Origin: Diphasiastrum complanatum
Lineage: Eukaryota; Streptophyta; Lycopodiopsida; Lycopodiales; Lycopodiaceae
Assembly (NCBI GenBank): GCA_029204225.1
Contig: CM055115.1
Coordinates: 10,328,726 to 10,392,725, forward strand
Reading direction: 5' to 3'
Length of the DNA: 64,000 nucleotides
Numbering within the stretch: the stretch's first letter is position 1; every line of letters starts with the position of its first letter. A model generated the notes under the pieces. The model saw nothing but the letters and a program-made list of their open reading frames with translations, did not search any database and was not told where the DNA came from. Both the position numbers and the translations under genes were made by a program. Of this stretch, positions 21,628-33,200 are shown in pieces.

Positions 21628-21986
21628 GATGCAACTCTACCATCATGCAAAGAGAGGATTAGAGTATGTAAGAACAAGCTCACGAGCGTCGTCAACTATC
21701 AGGAAGGACTGAGTGTAAAGGCCAAAGAATGAAGGGCGGCTTCAGCTGCTGCTGCTTAAACAGAAAAGAGTGAGGGAAGGCCATGCAAATTAGATTAGGT
21801 TTAATAATGAATGCCACTCTAAAAGCATCGCCATATGCACCATACATCATCTTCTTCAGCTTATCACATGGTTGACCTAAGCCACGTGGTAGGCACTTTA
21901 GCCCAAGCAAATTCAATGTATAAATTGTTAACAAAAATAATATCTACAGAAGAAGATTAATGCATGCTATGAATTAATGCATTCCA
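21628..21986 (-). promoter_or_regulatory. Second copy of the TPD1-gene promoter segment (R3), without the gene
   Basis: Aligns base for base in length with 6673-7031 and differs at only a few percent of positions. The G-box CACGTG is kept near 21883-21893. The copy stops 28 bases short of the ATG position and no TPD1 exon follows on its left. On the right it continues into CATTAATCAAGAACGAG, whereas copy 1 is cut there by the R2 LTR. It therefore shows what the promoter looked like before insertion. Confidence 0.7.
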
Positions 21987-22089
21987 CATTAATCAAGAAC
22001 GAGTGATCTTCAGACACCAAAGCAAAAAGAAACGCATAGCATTTCTTGTTAAAGTGATACATATATATATACTGCCTGGCTCATACATG
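21987..22089. other. Likely ancestral upstream sequence of the TPD1-gene promoter
   Basis: No gene seen. It is interesting only because it continues R3 past the R2 insertion point of copy 1. A short AT microsatellite (ATATATATATA) lies near 22061-22071. Confidence 0.3.
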
Positions 22090-22510
22090 GCTTACACCTA
22101 AACAGTGCTTCATGGCAGCCGTGGTGTATCAATCACAACGAAATTTTATTGCCATCATAAACGTACTTGTCTTTGCTCATCAATCACATCCTCAAAAGTA
22201 GAAAATGGTCACTCTATGAGATGGCATATGTTGGTGGATGCAAAGTCTATCAACTAACCATCATGTTTCTAATCCAAATAAGCTAGAAAGAGTTCAGGGT
22301 TGTTTATACCATCACACTTATTCTCTTTAGCAAAGTTGTCGATCTCCTTATCCTAAAGCTTGCCCTTCTTAATATCAAAGTTTTGTTTGTAGTAAAATTT
22401 GTCCTAATGGCATTCCTTGCCAAAATAGTTTTATGCGCCATGCTTCTTGCCTTTGCTTCCATCAGTTTAAATTGTGAAATCAACATCATGGCATGCACTA
22501 TAAGAGAAAT
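22090..22510 (-). pseudogene. Copia gag end and protease scrap
   Basis: The minus strand reads WLVDRLCIHQHM at about 22260-22225, a decayed form of the copia protease box in which D-S-G-C-T-x-H-M is usual. The Asp remains; Ser-Gly are changed. FEDVIDEQRQVRL follows in another frame. Upstream (22280-22500) a lysine-rich stretch, KGKKHGA, then FGKECH, may be the last zinc knuckle. Frames are broken throughout. Confidence 0.5.
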
Positions 22511-23481
22511 TCATATTTTTTTGAAATTTCGTATAGTCTTTAGCAAGAAATGCATGACTTGATGGCTCCTAAAACAAAAGATTATCTCTCTTGACTTTTT
22601 CTTTGATCTAGACATCTAGAGATATTCTCCAAGATATATAGTGTCTCCATGACAAAAAATTGATGCTTATAACAACTTGTTAATAGTCAACATTTAGACT
22701 TTGTAAAGTAATGTTTACAAGTTATCTCAAATTTATACTTGCACCAATACTAAGAATTGAACTTGTATATCTTTTAGCATAGTCATTGATTGACTTAATG
22801 TCATACATTCTAAGATTGGATGATTTAATTCTTAGCAACAAGCCTCTATACATATTTTTTGTTTCAAAATTTTCTCAAGCTTATGATGGCGCTGGGGCCA
22901 AATGTAGATGACAAATGATATTGTTATTTCACAGAACAATAATCCTTGTTCAAGCTGCCCTTCTCCAAACGTTGGAAAGCGTCAGTTGACATAGTTGTGG
23001 TCTCAGAACTAAGTTAAACGATGATTGTTGGTTTGAAGTACTGTACTCACCGAGAGCAAATTACAACATTGGTACTAGGATTGGGCACACATTTTGTAAA
23101 TTCATTTTATAGGTCAATTTTGATGAGAAGTCGGAAGTACCATTATAACTTACTTGTTACATTATCTAATATGTGTATTTTGTTTAAACTTTCAAAAAAT
23201 CAAGTTTGAGCTTTAGTCTTTAAACATTGAAGTTCTATCTATTTAATTTTATAGTTGAACTCTAGACTGTAGACTCAATAGCTCCACTAAGTAGTAAGTA
23301 CTAAGTTTTAGTTATTGCTTCCTAATCAATAAATTAATGTAACTACCACTTACTAATTACAAACAAGTCATGATTCATGAAGTCAAGAAGTATTAAGTAA
23401 GTTAGTAACAACTTACAAGATGGATTTTGACAGGTCACAAGTGGCATTTTTCTTTGAGAGGTTTTGACTCTTGAAAGTTGA

Positions 23482-23486
<5 letters not shown>
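22511..23486. other. No recognisable gene
   Basis: AT-rich single-copy-looking sequence without a supported frame on either strand. Short ORFs such as 23021-23209 have no recognisable content. Confidence 0.4.

Positions 23487-23550
<64 letters not shown>
23487..23550 (+). repeat. (GA)32 microsatellite
   Basis: Uninterrupted GA dinucleotide run of 64 bases. The Ser-Leu frame it creates on the minus strand is an artefact. GA tracts can bind BPC/GAGA-type factors in plants, but no gene is adjacent. Confidence 0.97.
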
Positions 23551-23552
<2 letters not shown>

Positions 23553-24291
23553 CATAGCATAATGCATAGGCTTTAGTACTTCGAATTTAATTCATGACTA
23601 TTTTTAGAGACTTCCAATGTTGTAATCGTGGATTCATCATCTAAAACCTTCAACTCAACTAGAAATGAAGGCCAACTTCATAGACATTTAGATCTAAATT
23701 AAGGTTCAATATTACAGAATATACCTAATATGTATTCATATCCCCAAAGTGCATGGATCGGTGATGGGCATATAGTGAAATTTGATGGGAGTGGGAGCAT
23801 AAGCCGATCTAGGTGCACGGGATGGGTATGATGCAGGTACTACCATGATCTATTGCTACGTGATTCGGTGGCTTAATCGATGGCCCTAGATATTGCTGAA
23901 AACTAGACTCCATGCCCAATAGATGATGTAGTTACAACTAGTACCATGAACTTCCCCACGAGCAGTTAGCATTACACATTATTGTGTACTGAGCCTGTCT
24001 ACAACAGTTGAAGAGAAGTTTTGCCCCAAACATAAGTTTGATTGGGTCCGTTATGTGGGGACCACATCCCCAATAGAGGTTGCCAAAATGTTAGCCGACT
24101 TTCTGACATGATAAATCAGCCTAAACTAGAGAAGAAATGATATGTTATTTCATCAAATATGATACTTAGTGTGACCGACAAAAATATTGGCCCGTATAGC
24201 CATAGCCGAAGGGTCCCAATCCACCCAAAATGGACTATCGAGAGGCTTGATAAGTAAATCAGCCTTAGAAATGGTTGTGTAATTTTTGTTT
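23551..24291. other. No recognisable gene
   Basis: Sequence between the GA tract and R2 copy 2. No conserved frame, no second copy in the window. Confidence 0.4.
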
Positions 24292-27200
24292 TGATCCATG
24301 ATCTTATCGAATTTTCAGTGGATTGCCAATGTAACCGAATTTTATATTAATATAATATGATGTTTGAGACTTTTTTCAGGTTCTCCTTTCATCCAGCCTA
24401 TGTGGAAATCAAAGACTGGCCATTATTTTTGAGCACTTGGATATTTGGAAAATGTCAAGAATTTTCGACAAAGACCAACATTTTCTCCAACCGATCTTTT
24501 TGGACCAAAAATGTCAATTAAAAGCCGAATGAGCAATACCATTACCAGAACATTGGGCACTACAAGTATCAAATATCACACTAGGACAGTGGGCCACGGG
24601 ACCAAAATGGGCAAAACCTTCATACTTAAGGAAGTACCTAAATGCATAAGGGCCACCCAAAGATCAATTATCAAGAAGGACTGGAAAAATGTCAAAGACC
24701 GTCTGAATTTAAGAGGATGCTGACAAAATGTGAAATATCGAGCATAAGACCTTGACTCATGTTGACAAATGGGACATTTCTATTGGATGAGAACATGGAC
24801 CCACATGGGCCATGTACTTTGGTCATGGGTGCCCATGTGGGCCTATCCACACTCTTCAATGCCATTTAAGAGTCCACATGGCACAAAGCCAAAAAGTCTA
24901 AATGAACCCTTGAAAATGAAATGTTGAATGGTCAAAGGGTAGGATGAAATGAAAAATCGAAAGGTCGAGCAGTCATCCGTTGACGGATATACATGCATGG
25001 CCAGCCTCACGCAAACAGAACCAGATCAAGAACTAGCTCTGTTTTTTCATATCATTATGCTTTCACGTTTGTTTTATCGCGTAGCCTTGCAAAGGTGCGA
25101 TGGTGATATTCCTTTGATTCTTAGTATACTTTTATGTCTCTATATAGTAATGAGATAACTAATTTCATGATGACTCCTATCAAAGCACTGATCCATATGT
25201 GCAAATCTGAGTATAGACTTTTCAATGATTCTGAGGAAGTTCTACATGATGATTTGTACGTATTCCTGCTAATTAAGTGCATTCCACAGATGTTAGAATA
25301 CTGAATATCAAACATCGGTCTATGAGAGAGTGAGAGCTTTGTTATCAGTCTACTAAAACCAGTGAGGAATCGCTATTAGCAATGGATATTATGCGTGAGA
25401 ATAATTCCAAATCCTAGGACTGATTTGAGCAAATGTGAACTCCATCACTGATATGGGGACCCATTGAGAATGTATGTCTGATTATCGTTGAAGAGCCATA
25501 ATTGAACCAGAGCTGTCATTGCTATCTGCTATGGAGCAATCGAAGGATGTTGTCTCTGTTGCTTTGTTGATTAAAACTTGCTAAACATAGTTTGTAGAAG
25601 ACTGATGAGGAAGCTGATATCAAACTGTCCATGAACTGCATGAGCTCACTTTGGATCCTGCATGACTATTAGTCATTCTGGCAACCAGTCTGCACTTAGG
25701 AGCAACACTTCTTGTGTCTACAAGGTGAACTCCAGCAACACTACACACTTCCGGAAGCCTAACCTTTGCATGATTGGTCTCTGATTTCCTGCGGGCTGGA
25801 GCTGGAGGAGACCTGAGAAGAGAACCTCACATGTAAGTTTCCTCATTTTGTTCTCACACTCTGCTACCTGCGTATTCAATCTGTGATAGGTGATGCAATT
25901 GTGTATGTCATAGATGTCGCAAAAGTGATTACAACTTCATATTGAAAAATCTTTAATGCATACTGTTTACTTCCATGTCTTCATAAAGAAAGATTATAGC
26001 ATGCTAAAAGAACTCGTAGACAGTGTATTGTTATGTCTCAGGAGAAAGTTAAATGCAGGATAGTTGTGATTTGAGGTGATGATAGTTTTAGACTCTAGCA
26101 GGATTGCTAGTTTGCTCAGAATGATTGCTTTTTGTCTGAATGCATGGAGAAAGCTTTTACGGAATGTCGCTTGAGTGAATGTGATGAATGAATTGAGCAA
26201 GTCATCCTCGTCTCCTTGCAACACAGGAGTGAGGTTAAGCTCACTGTGGTTGGAACACACTACATGAGTTAAGAACAAACCTATTGTCGATCTTCATCTA
26301 GAACCACAATAGTCAAGATAACCCGTTGGAACACACGGTTCTTGACTATTCACTGTCATCCATCTACTAACCAAGATGGTTGGGGAATTGCACGCTACAC
26401 TTGAACAGCTCCTATGACTATTTAGATGGAAGGGGTGTACTTAACGAATGGGAAAGGGTCATATAATACAGCCATGATTCACGACCTAATGACAATAAGC
26501 ATCGAGAATGTTTTGTCCAAGCCCTCCCATAGGTCCTAATATTCCGTACACTGCTACACCTTATCTATATATCACCATCCTTACAGGCCTGCAAATAATG
26601 TACCAACAACGGTTGTGTCCATCTTTGGTGCTGCTAGATTAGCAGAGATCCTAGCAACTCCAGAGCCCTGCATATTTCCATTGCTAGATTATGGTAGGAC
26701 TAGGGATGTCTATATTCTAATCCTCTTCTAGAAATGCTAGAAGCCCACATGCATAGATGTTTATGTGAATGATTATTGATTGAGGAGTGTTAGTTATATT
26801 AAGAGCTTGACATGTCAGATAAGCAGTCAACTAGTATATGGCCTACACCTCAAACCCAAGAAGGTATTGCCCCGTAGTCGAAATAATTGGATGGGCTTCA
26901 CTAGAACTGATATCATTAGACACCACCATTGGAATTGTAAGGGCTGGGGATTTAGCCATTGAAGTTGATAATGAGAGATTTAGAGTCAAAACATTCGTGT
27001 ACATCATAATGAACGACTCATGGGTCTTCGTAGCAACACGCTCCATAGAACTTCAAAGTGATATTAGGACGAGATATGGGCCTGGATTGTTATGACTAGG
27101 TTAGGATTGGGATAGCTACCTCTACCAGGTGACTTCTGCCAGTTGAGTAGAAATGGAAGGGTTTATCATTATTTCTATTCCAGGGATTTCTATAGGCATC

Positions 27201-27731
27201 TTCTAGTTGGAGATAGACTGTTCAGAGTTAGACCTAATGCCCACTGTACCTCCCTTGTAGTGTATGAGTTGAGTGAAGATTGTACGTGGAAATAGTTAGG
27301 AGGATCCTTTACCCAATATACCAAATTGCGTCTATGGCTTCCCGATCCATTGCCAGAGTATGTGTTAGAGAACTTAAATGATATCATCAAGGATTCTGGA
27401 AGAGATCCTCAAGAAGAATACAAGAAGGAGGTAGCTCTGGAACTTCGCAAGCGAGCAAGATATCATTAGTGCAGGTCGTGAGTTTGAAGAAGACTGAGGA
27501 AGTGAGTATAACCCTGTATAGGCTATGTCTATAGTGGCCTGGAAAACCTCTATTAGCTATAGAGGTACGGCTTGGTCGGTAGAACATGTTAGGGATCCCC
27601 CAGTTAGCTTTGTGTTTAAGATGTGTACGACCATTCTCGTAACAGCACGACAATGGACACATAGTGGTGTTGTATCCTGTTATGTTGTTTTCCACTTAGC
27701 TTTGATCCCGTGAGTGGGAAATGCCATAACA
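24292..27731 (+). repeat. R2 long terminal repeat, copy 2 (both termini present)
   Basis: Starts TGATCCATG and ends CCATAACA. An internal deletion of about 850 bases near 25110 (compare 7806-8660 of copy 1) shortens it to 3.44 kb. On the right it breaks a minus-strand gypsy integrase exactly after the codons for LHAALWAY. The left flank (TTGTT) and right flank (TAGGC) do not match as a target duplication, so the ends probably come from different events. It carries a decayed copy of the R2 ORF at 27140-27470. Confidence 0.75.
27140..27470 (+). pseudogene. R2 LTR-embedded ORF, copy 2
   Basis: Same protein as at 33913-34239 but with stops and frame breaks. Recognisable pieces are GRVYHYFYSR, VVYELSEDCTWK and the charged end DPQEEYKKEVALELRKRARY. 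Family unknown. Confidence 0.5.
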
Positions 27732-28288
27732 TAGGCCCATAGAGCGGCGTGAAGTTTTAGTTCCCAATTGGATCGGCTAGACTTGACGGCCTTGGTTAGA
27801 ATATGACATAAGATTTTATTGGTGGATTCCGCCTGACCATTGCATCATGGATAATATGGAAAACTTTTGTGATGTACCACAAATAATTTTGAAAGTAGAA
27901 ATGTTATGATAGAGTTAAGGAAATGACTGTCACTATCGCTTATAAGTTCTAGAGGACATCCAAAATGCACAATAACCTGTTTGTAGAGAAATTTTGGGGT
28001 AGAACAATCATCAGCATTGTAAACAGCTCTAGTTGGTACAATAGTCTATAGCCACTACGACATATCTGGATTGAGTATGTCTAGCAATGCGTCAAATTGG
28101 TCCAAGATAATCAATCCCACATTTCTGGAAATCTTGATCAGTCGTGACAGGGTGTAAAGGCATATAGTCGGTCGTTTTTCTAAAAAAAAATTCTGTTGAT
28201 AGACATAACAAGCCTTTATGTAAGTGTGGGTATCTTGGAAGATAGTAGGCCACCAAAATCTTGCCAAGAGGATTTTTTTGGCAGTGAT
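27732..28288 (-). pseudogene. Gypsy G2 integrase fragment, copy 1
   Basis: Reading the minus strand: GKILVAYYLPRYPHLHKG, then KTTDYMPLHPVTTDQDFQKC and GIDYLGPI, the zinc-domain end and first catalytic Asp of a Ty3/gypsy integrase. The C-terminal side ends in NWELKLHAALWAY at the R2 border. The same segment, with the same R2 border, lies at 47678-48290. At about 28288 the frame is fused to the U-ORF. Confidence 0.75.
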
Positions 28289-28672
28289 ATGAGTCATCCA
28301 CATATTTCACTATCACTGTGTATAAGGTGTCAAAATTCAAACATTCTTCGGCCAACCAAGGTTTAAACTTGGCCTGTCTTTGAATGGTACTATAATGTAC
28401 ATCATTGTGTGCCTTGAGACTTTGCTCAATTTCATAAAAATATTCTGCCACAAAAAACATAGAACTTCATGTTAAGATTTCAATCTCGTCGGAATTGTTT
28501 ACCTTCATTTTGCCCTTTAAAATTGGCCATGCCAATACTGCCTGTGCCTTCAAATCTAACTCCTGCCAAGAGTCGTACTACTCTGACTAGACTCATCACT
28601 TTGTATGGATGTAATCAGTCAGCTGTTCACCATCATATCTGTTCCGAACTGAAGGGATTGTAACAATGTCAT
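28289..28672 (-). pseudogene. U-ORF N-terminal part, copy 3
   Basis: Minus-strand frame from about 28460 (MFFVAEYFYEIEQSLKAHND) through AKFKPWLAEECLNFDTLYTV to KYVDDS, then fused to G2 integrase. An earlier stretch up to 28670 is in broken frame. Matches 62000-62340, where the U-ORF continues normally. It abuts the copia LTR in both places. Confidence 0.55.
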
Positions 28673-29684
28673 TGTAACACCGCAAGATGTGCGCACAAAC
28701 CATAATATAATCGCAACTTATGCGCTACGGTTAATCTAGTTGCTAAATTATAATGAAATCGGGTATACATAGCATTTTTCGAGTACCCATTATAAAAATT
28801 ATCTTACAATCCTACCCAAAATCACTTGAGACAAGGGTTTGTAACATCCTGCCACAATAGAACTGGTATGAACAATATTTTGTATTACGTCCACATGTAA
28901 CGATATTTAGTGCGCTTCCGCACTTTCTAGAAAATTAATTGATATAATTGTTAATGATTACTCATTTTATGAAGCAATTCAAATGTATATATGCCTACCC
29001 ACACCACAGTTAATCAAGTATACACCATTTTCTCAGATTTTACTATAATCGAAATTTATGTATAAATTTTTCCATAGCCCAGTACTTATTAATTACTTCA
29101 CATGTTGGTCATCTGTCCTGAACGATTCACAAAACATGAAAATGTCATGAAGAAACAATTGTCACGAATAATTCACGAAACACAAAGCTGAGTTGAAGAG
29201 ATAGACTATCATGAAATATTTGTGAACAAAAATTATTCGACCTTAAAAATGAAGCGTCTATTTGAATATCAACCATCGTAAACGGTTAGATCTACTGTTA
29301 TAGAATTGAAAGGCCAAAAGACCTATAAATGAAAGGCCAAAAGAACTGTCCTGTAGCAATATAAATACATGTGCACTACTCGTTGTAACCAACTCATTCA
29401 ATTAGAGACACACTGACAGTGAGATAAGACAGCAAGAGATGTATACTGAATCAGATTCAGAATTATAAAGTCATTTTTGATCAACAATTTCTAATTGTCT
29501 AAAATTGTCTTAAGTTGTCTCTTACTTTCGCACATAATTTTTGCACGCATATTCAATCAAAACTAATATTGTTCTATTAGTACATAGATCAGATACAATC
29601 ACGATTGAAGACACTGATATTAGTTTGATTTATTCGAACTTTAATCATGTTCTCTGTGGAAGAATAATTACTTTTTTTCTTACA
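28673..29684 (+). repeat. Copia 5' LTR, copy A
   Basis: Starts TGTAACACCGC and ends CTTACA, one base before a primer binding site, giving a 1012-bp LTR. The second copy is at 62370-64000, which has about 0.66 kb more in the middle. GAACGATTCACAAAACATGAA and CGAATAATTCACGAAACAC at 29120-29185 are short related motifs inside it. Confidence 0.75.
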
Positions 29685-29685
29685 A

Positions 29686-29697
29686 TGATATCAGAGC
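29686..29697 (+). promoter_or_regulatory. Primer binding site (initiator tRNA-Met type), one mismatch
   Basis: TGATATCAGAGC matches the copia consensus TGGTATCAGAGC at 11 of 12 bases. It fixes the plus orientation of the LTR. Two similar motifs (TGATACAGTG...) recur within the next 100 bases. Confidence 0.8.
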
Positions 29698-29864
29698 TTA
29701 TAGAATTAAATCTGATACAGTGGTGTCAAAATGTACAAGTTCAAAACTGATACAGTGATATCAGAACGAATCGGAATCGATAAAGTGGTATCTTCGTACC
29801 CCTCTTAGCATTCTTCATACATCCATCAGCAAGCCGCTACCTAGAGGTTATTCGGCAATACAAG

Positions 29865-30288
29865 ATGTCGTCGATCATCAACATTCAAGCTAAAATCACT
29901 ACGATCTTGGATCCAGAAGGTTCAAACTACTTGATTTGGAAGTTAAATATTTCACTCTTGTTGAAGGGCGAAGGTCTATGGCAATGGGTAGAACCAATTG
30001 AGGAAAAGCCAGTAGCTACTCCTGGCAAGGAACTTCAAGAATGGAGTTTAAAAAATGACAAAGCTATAGCAATTATTGCGTCTGACAATATAATGCTAGA
30101 TCTTACATCAGTTTCGAACACAAAGGATATCTGGGAATAATTGCAAACCAAGAATGAGACTCGATCTCGTGATCAAATCATGTTCTTGGAAGACCAATTA
30201 ACTTACCTACAGTGGGATGGCAAAGACCTGAACACATTCGTGCGAAAGATTAAAAATCTGTTTATTTCCTTACAGAATTCTGGTACAG
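29865..30288 (+). pseudogene. gag: Ty1/copia gag, 5' part
   Basis: From ATG 29865, 91 open codons to a TAA at 30138-30140: LDPEGSNYLIWKLNISLLL, then a W-rich segment and NTKDIWE. After the stop the same frame continues (QTKNETRSRDQIMFLEDQL, FVRKIKNLFISL). This is the copia Gag N-terminal fold (UBN2 type). It is cut at about 30288, where R2 copy 3 begins. Confidence 0.85.
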
Positions 30289-33200
30289 AAAATTTTATAT
30301 TAATATAATAAGATGTTTGAGACTTTTTTCATGTTCTCCTTTTATCCAGCCTATGTGGAAAACAAAGACTGGCCATTATTTTTGAGCACCTAGATATTTG
30401 GAAAATGTCAAAAATTTTCGACAAAGACCAACATTCTTCTCCAACCGATCTTTTCGGACCAAAAATTTCAATTAAAAGCCGAATGATAAATACCATCACC
30501 AAAAACTTGGTCACTTCATGTATCAAATATCACACTAGGACAATGGGCCACGGGACCAAAATGGGCAAAACCTTCATACTTAAGTACCTAAATGCATAAG
30601 CGCCACCCAAAGATCAATTATCAAGAAGGACCGGAAAAATGTCAAAGATCGTCTGAATTTAAGAGGATGCCGACAAAATGTGAAATACCGGGCATAAGAC
30701 CTTTACTCATGTTGACAAAATGGACATTTCTTTAGATGACAACATTGACCCTCATGGGCCATGTACTTTGGTCATGGGTGCCCATGTGGCCCTATCCACA
30801 CTCTTTGATGCCATTTAAGAGTCCACATGGCACAAAGCCAAAAAGTCTAAATGAACCCTTGAAAATGAGATGTTGAATGGTCAAAGGGTAGGATGAAATG
30901 AAAAATCGAAAGGTTGGACATACATGCATGGCCAGCCTCACGCAAACAGAACCAGATCGAGAACTAGCTCTGTTTTCTTATATCATTATGCTTTCATATT
31001 TGTTTTATCGTGGTGTGATGGTGATATTCCTTCTTTACGTAATTTGTTGAGGGTGATGGTGACCAACTTTCCTTTCATGAGAGCCGAAAGGATCGTGGAA
31101 CTGATCGTTGTGTTCGAGAATTTCTTGAGTTGATCTGTCAAAATCACTGTCGTAGAGCCAACACATATCAAAGATGGAGAGTGTGGTAGATTTCAATGTG
31201 TTCATGGAGAGATATGTAGCTGAAGGCATCTCATTTACTCTGAGTAACGTCAGTACTGTTGAATATCTTGTTTCCGAGAGTATTGATCGCCCAAGTACGT
31301 AAGAGCTTCAGGGGAATGGTACTTTGATTATGAGAACGATAGATTACTGGTTAAGTCTACTCCTGCTCAAGAGCTGATACGGGCAGAGTCTCAGAGCTCC
31401 AAATTCTGATTGAGATTTGTGGAGGCTGCATACTGAGCGATTGATGCAGATCATGATCACTGACGGACGGGATAGGGAAATCCTAGTTGACAACGTGAGC
31501 ATCCTCTGAACGCGCGTTGACTCACAAAAGTATCATCATGTTTCTCTCTATCCTCCATGAAAGATTTGCGGCATTCCGTCACTACTGCTGCAGCCGAGAA
31601 CTATCATCATTGACCATCCTCATAGTGCGAATACCACTCAGTTTTCAGTCGAGTTTTAGTTTATGGTGCGATCATTTGAACAGACCATTGTTTCAGTACC
31701 TACATGAGCATGATTGCGTTAAGCAGCACCTATCGGGCCTCAGCAGACATCACTACTCTGATGTGAAACTGAGAGATTACCTTCAATCGATCTCTATGGG
31801 AATGCTCACCGTGCATTTAAGCAGTTGTATTATAAGTACTGGTCTGTAATGATCTTACATCACGTTTGAAGTATGGATTCTCAGTATACCTTAATCTGTC
31901 TGTATATAGTGATGAGATAACTAATTTCATGATGAATCCTATCAAAGCACTGATCCATATGTGCAAATCTGAGTATAGACTTTTCAATGATTCTGAGGAA
32001 GTTCTGCATGATGACTTGTACGTATTCCTGCTGATTAAGTGCATTCCACAGATGTTTGAATATTGAATATCAAACATCGGTCTATGAGAGAGTGAGAGCT
32101 TTGATGTCAGGCTACTAAAACCAGTGAGGAATCGCTATTAGCAATGGATATTTTGAGTGAGAATAATTCCAAATCCTAGGACTGATTTGAGCAAATGTTA
32201 ATTCCATCACTGATATGGGGACCCATTGAGAATGTATGTTTGATTATCGGTGAAGAGCCATCATTGAACTAGAGCTGTCATTGTTGTCTGCTATGGAGCA
32301 ATCTAAGGATGTTTTCTCTGTTGCTTTGTCGATTGAAACTTGCTTAACACAGTTTGTAGAAGACTGATGAGGAAGCTGATATCAAGCTGTCCGTGAACTG
32401 CATGAGCTCACTTTGGATCCTGCACGACTATCAGTCATTCTGACAACCAGTTTGCACTTAGGAGCAACACTTCTTTGTGTCTACAAGGTGAACTCCAACA
32501 ACACTACACACTCCCGAAAGCCTAACCTTTGCATGATTGGTCTCTGATTTTCTACGGGCTGGAGCTGGAGGAGACCTGAGAAGAGAACCTCACATGTAAG
32601 TTTCCTCATTTTGTTCTCACACTCTACTACCTGCGTATTCAATCTGTGATAGATGATGCAATTGTGTATGCCATAGATGTCGCAGAAGTGATTACAACTT
32701 CATATTGAAAAATCTTTAATGCATATTGTTTTCTTCCATGTCTTCATAAAGAAAGATTATGGCATGGTAAAAGAACTCGTAGACAGTGTATTGTTATGTC
32801 TCAGGAGAAAGTTAAATGCAGGATAGTTGTGATTTGAGGTGATGATAGTTTTAGACACTAGCAGGATTGCTAGTTTGCTCAGAATGATTGCTTGTTGTCT
32901 AAATGCATGGAGAAACCCTTTAAGGAATGTTGCTTAAGTGAATGTGATGAATGAATTGAGCAAGTCATCCTCGTCTCCTTGGAACACAGGAGTGAGGTTA
33001 AGCTCACGGTGGTTGGAACACACTACATGAGTTAAGAACAAACCTATTGTCGGTCTTCATCTAGAACCACAATAGTCAAGATAACCCGTTGGAACACACG
33101 GTTCTTGACTATTCACTGTCAGCCATCTACTAACCAAGATGGTTGGGGAATTGCACGCTACACTTGAATAGCTCCTATGACTATTTAGATGGAAGGGGTG

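Noticed and set aside
23343-23567. Minus-strand ORF with a long Ser-Leu repeat
   Set aside because: It is only the translation of the (GA)32 microsatellite.
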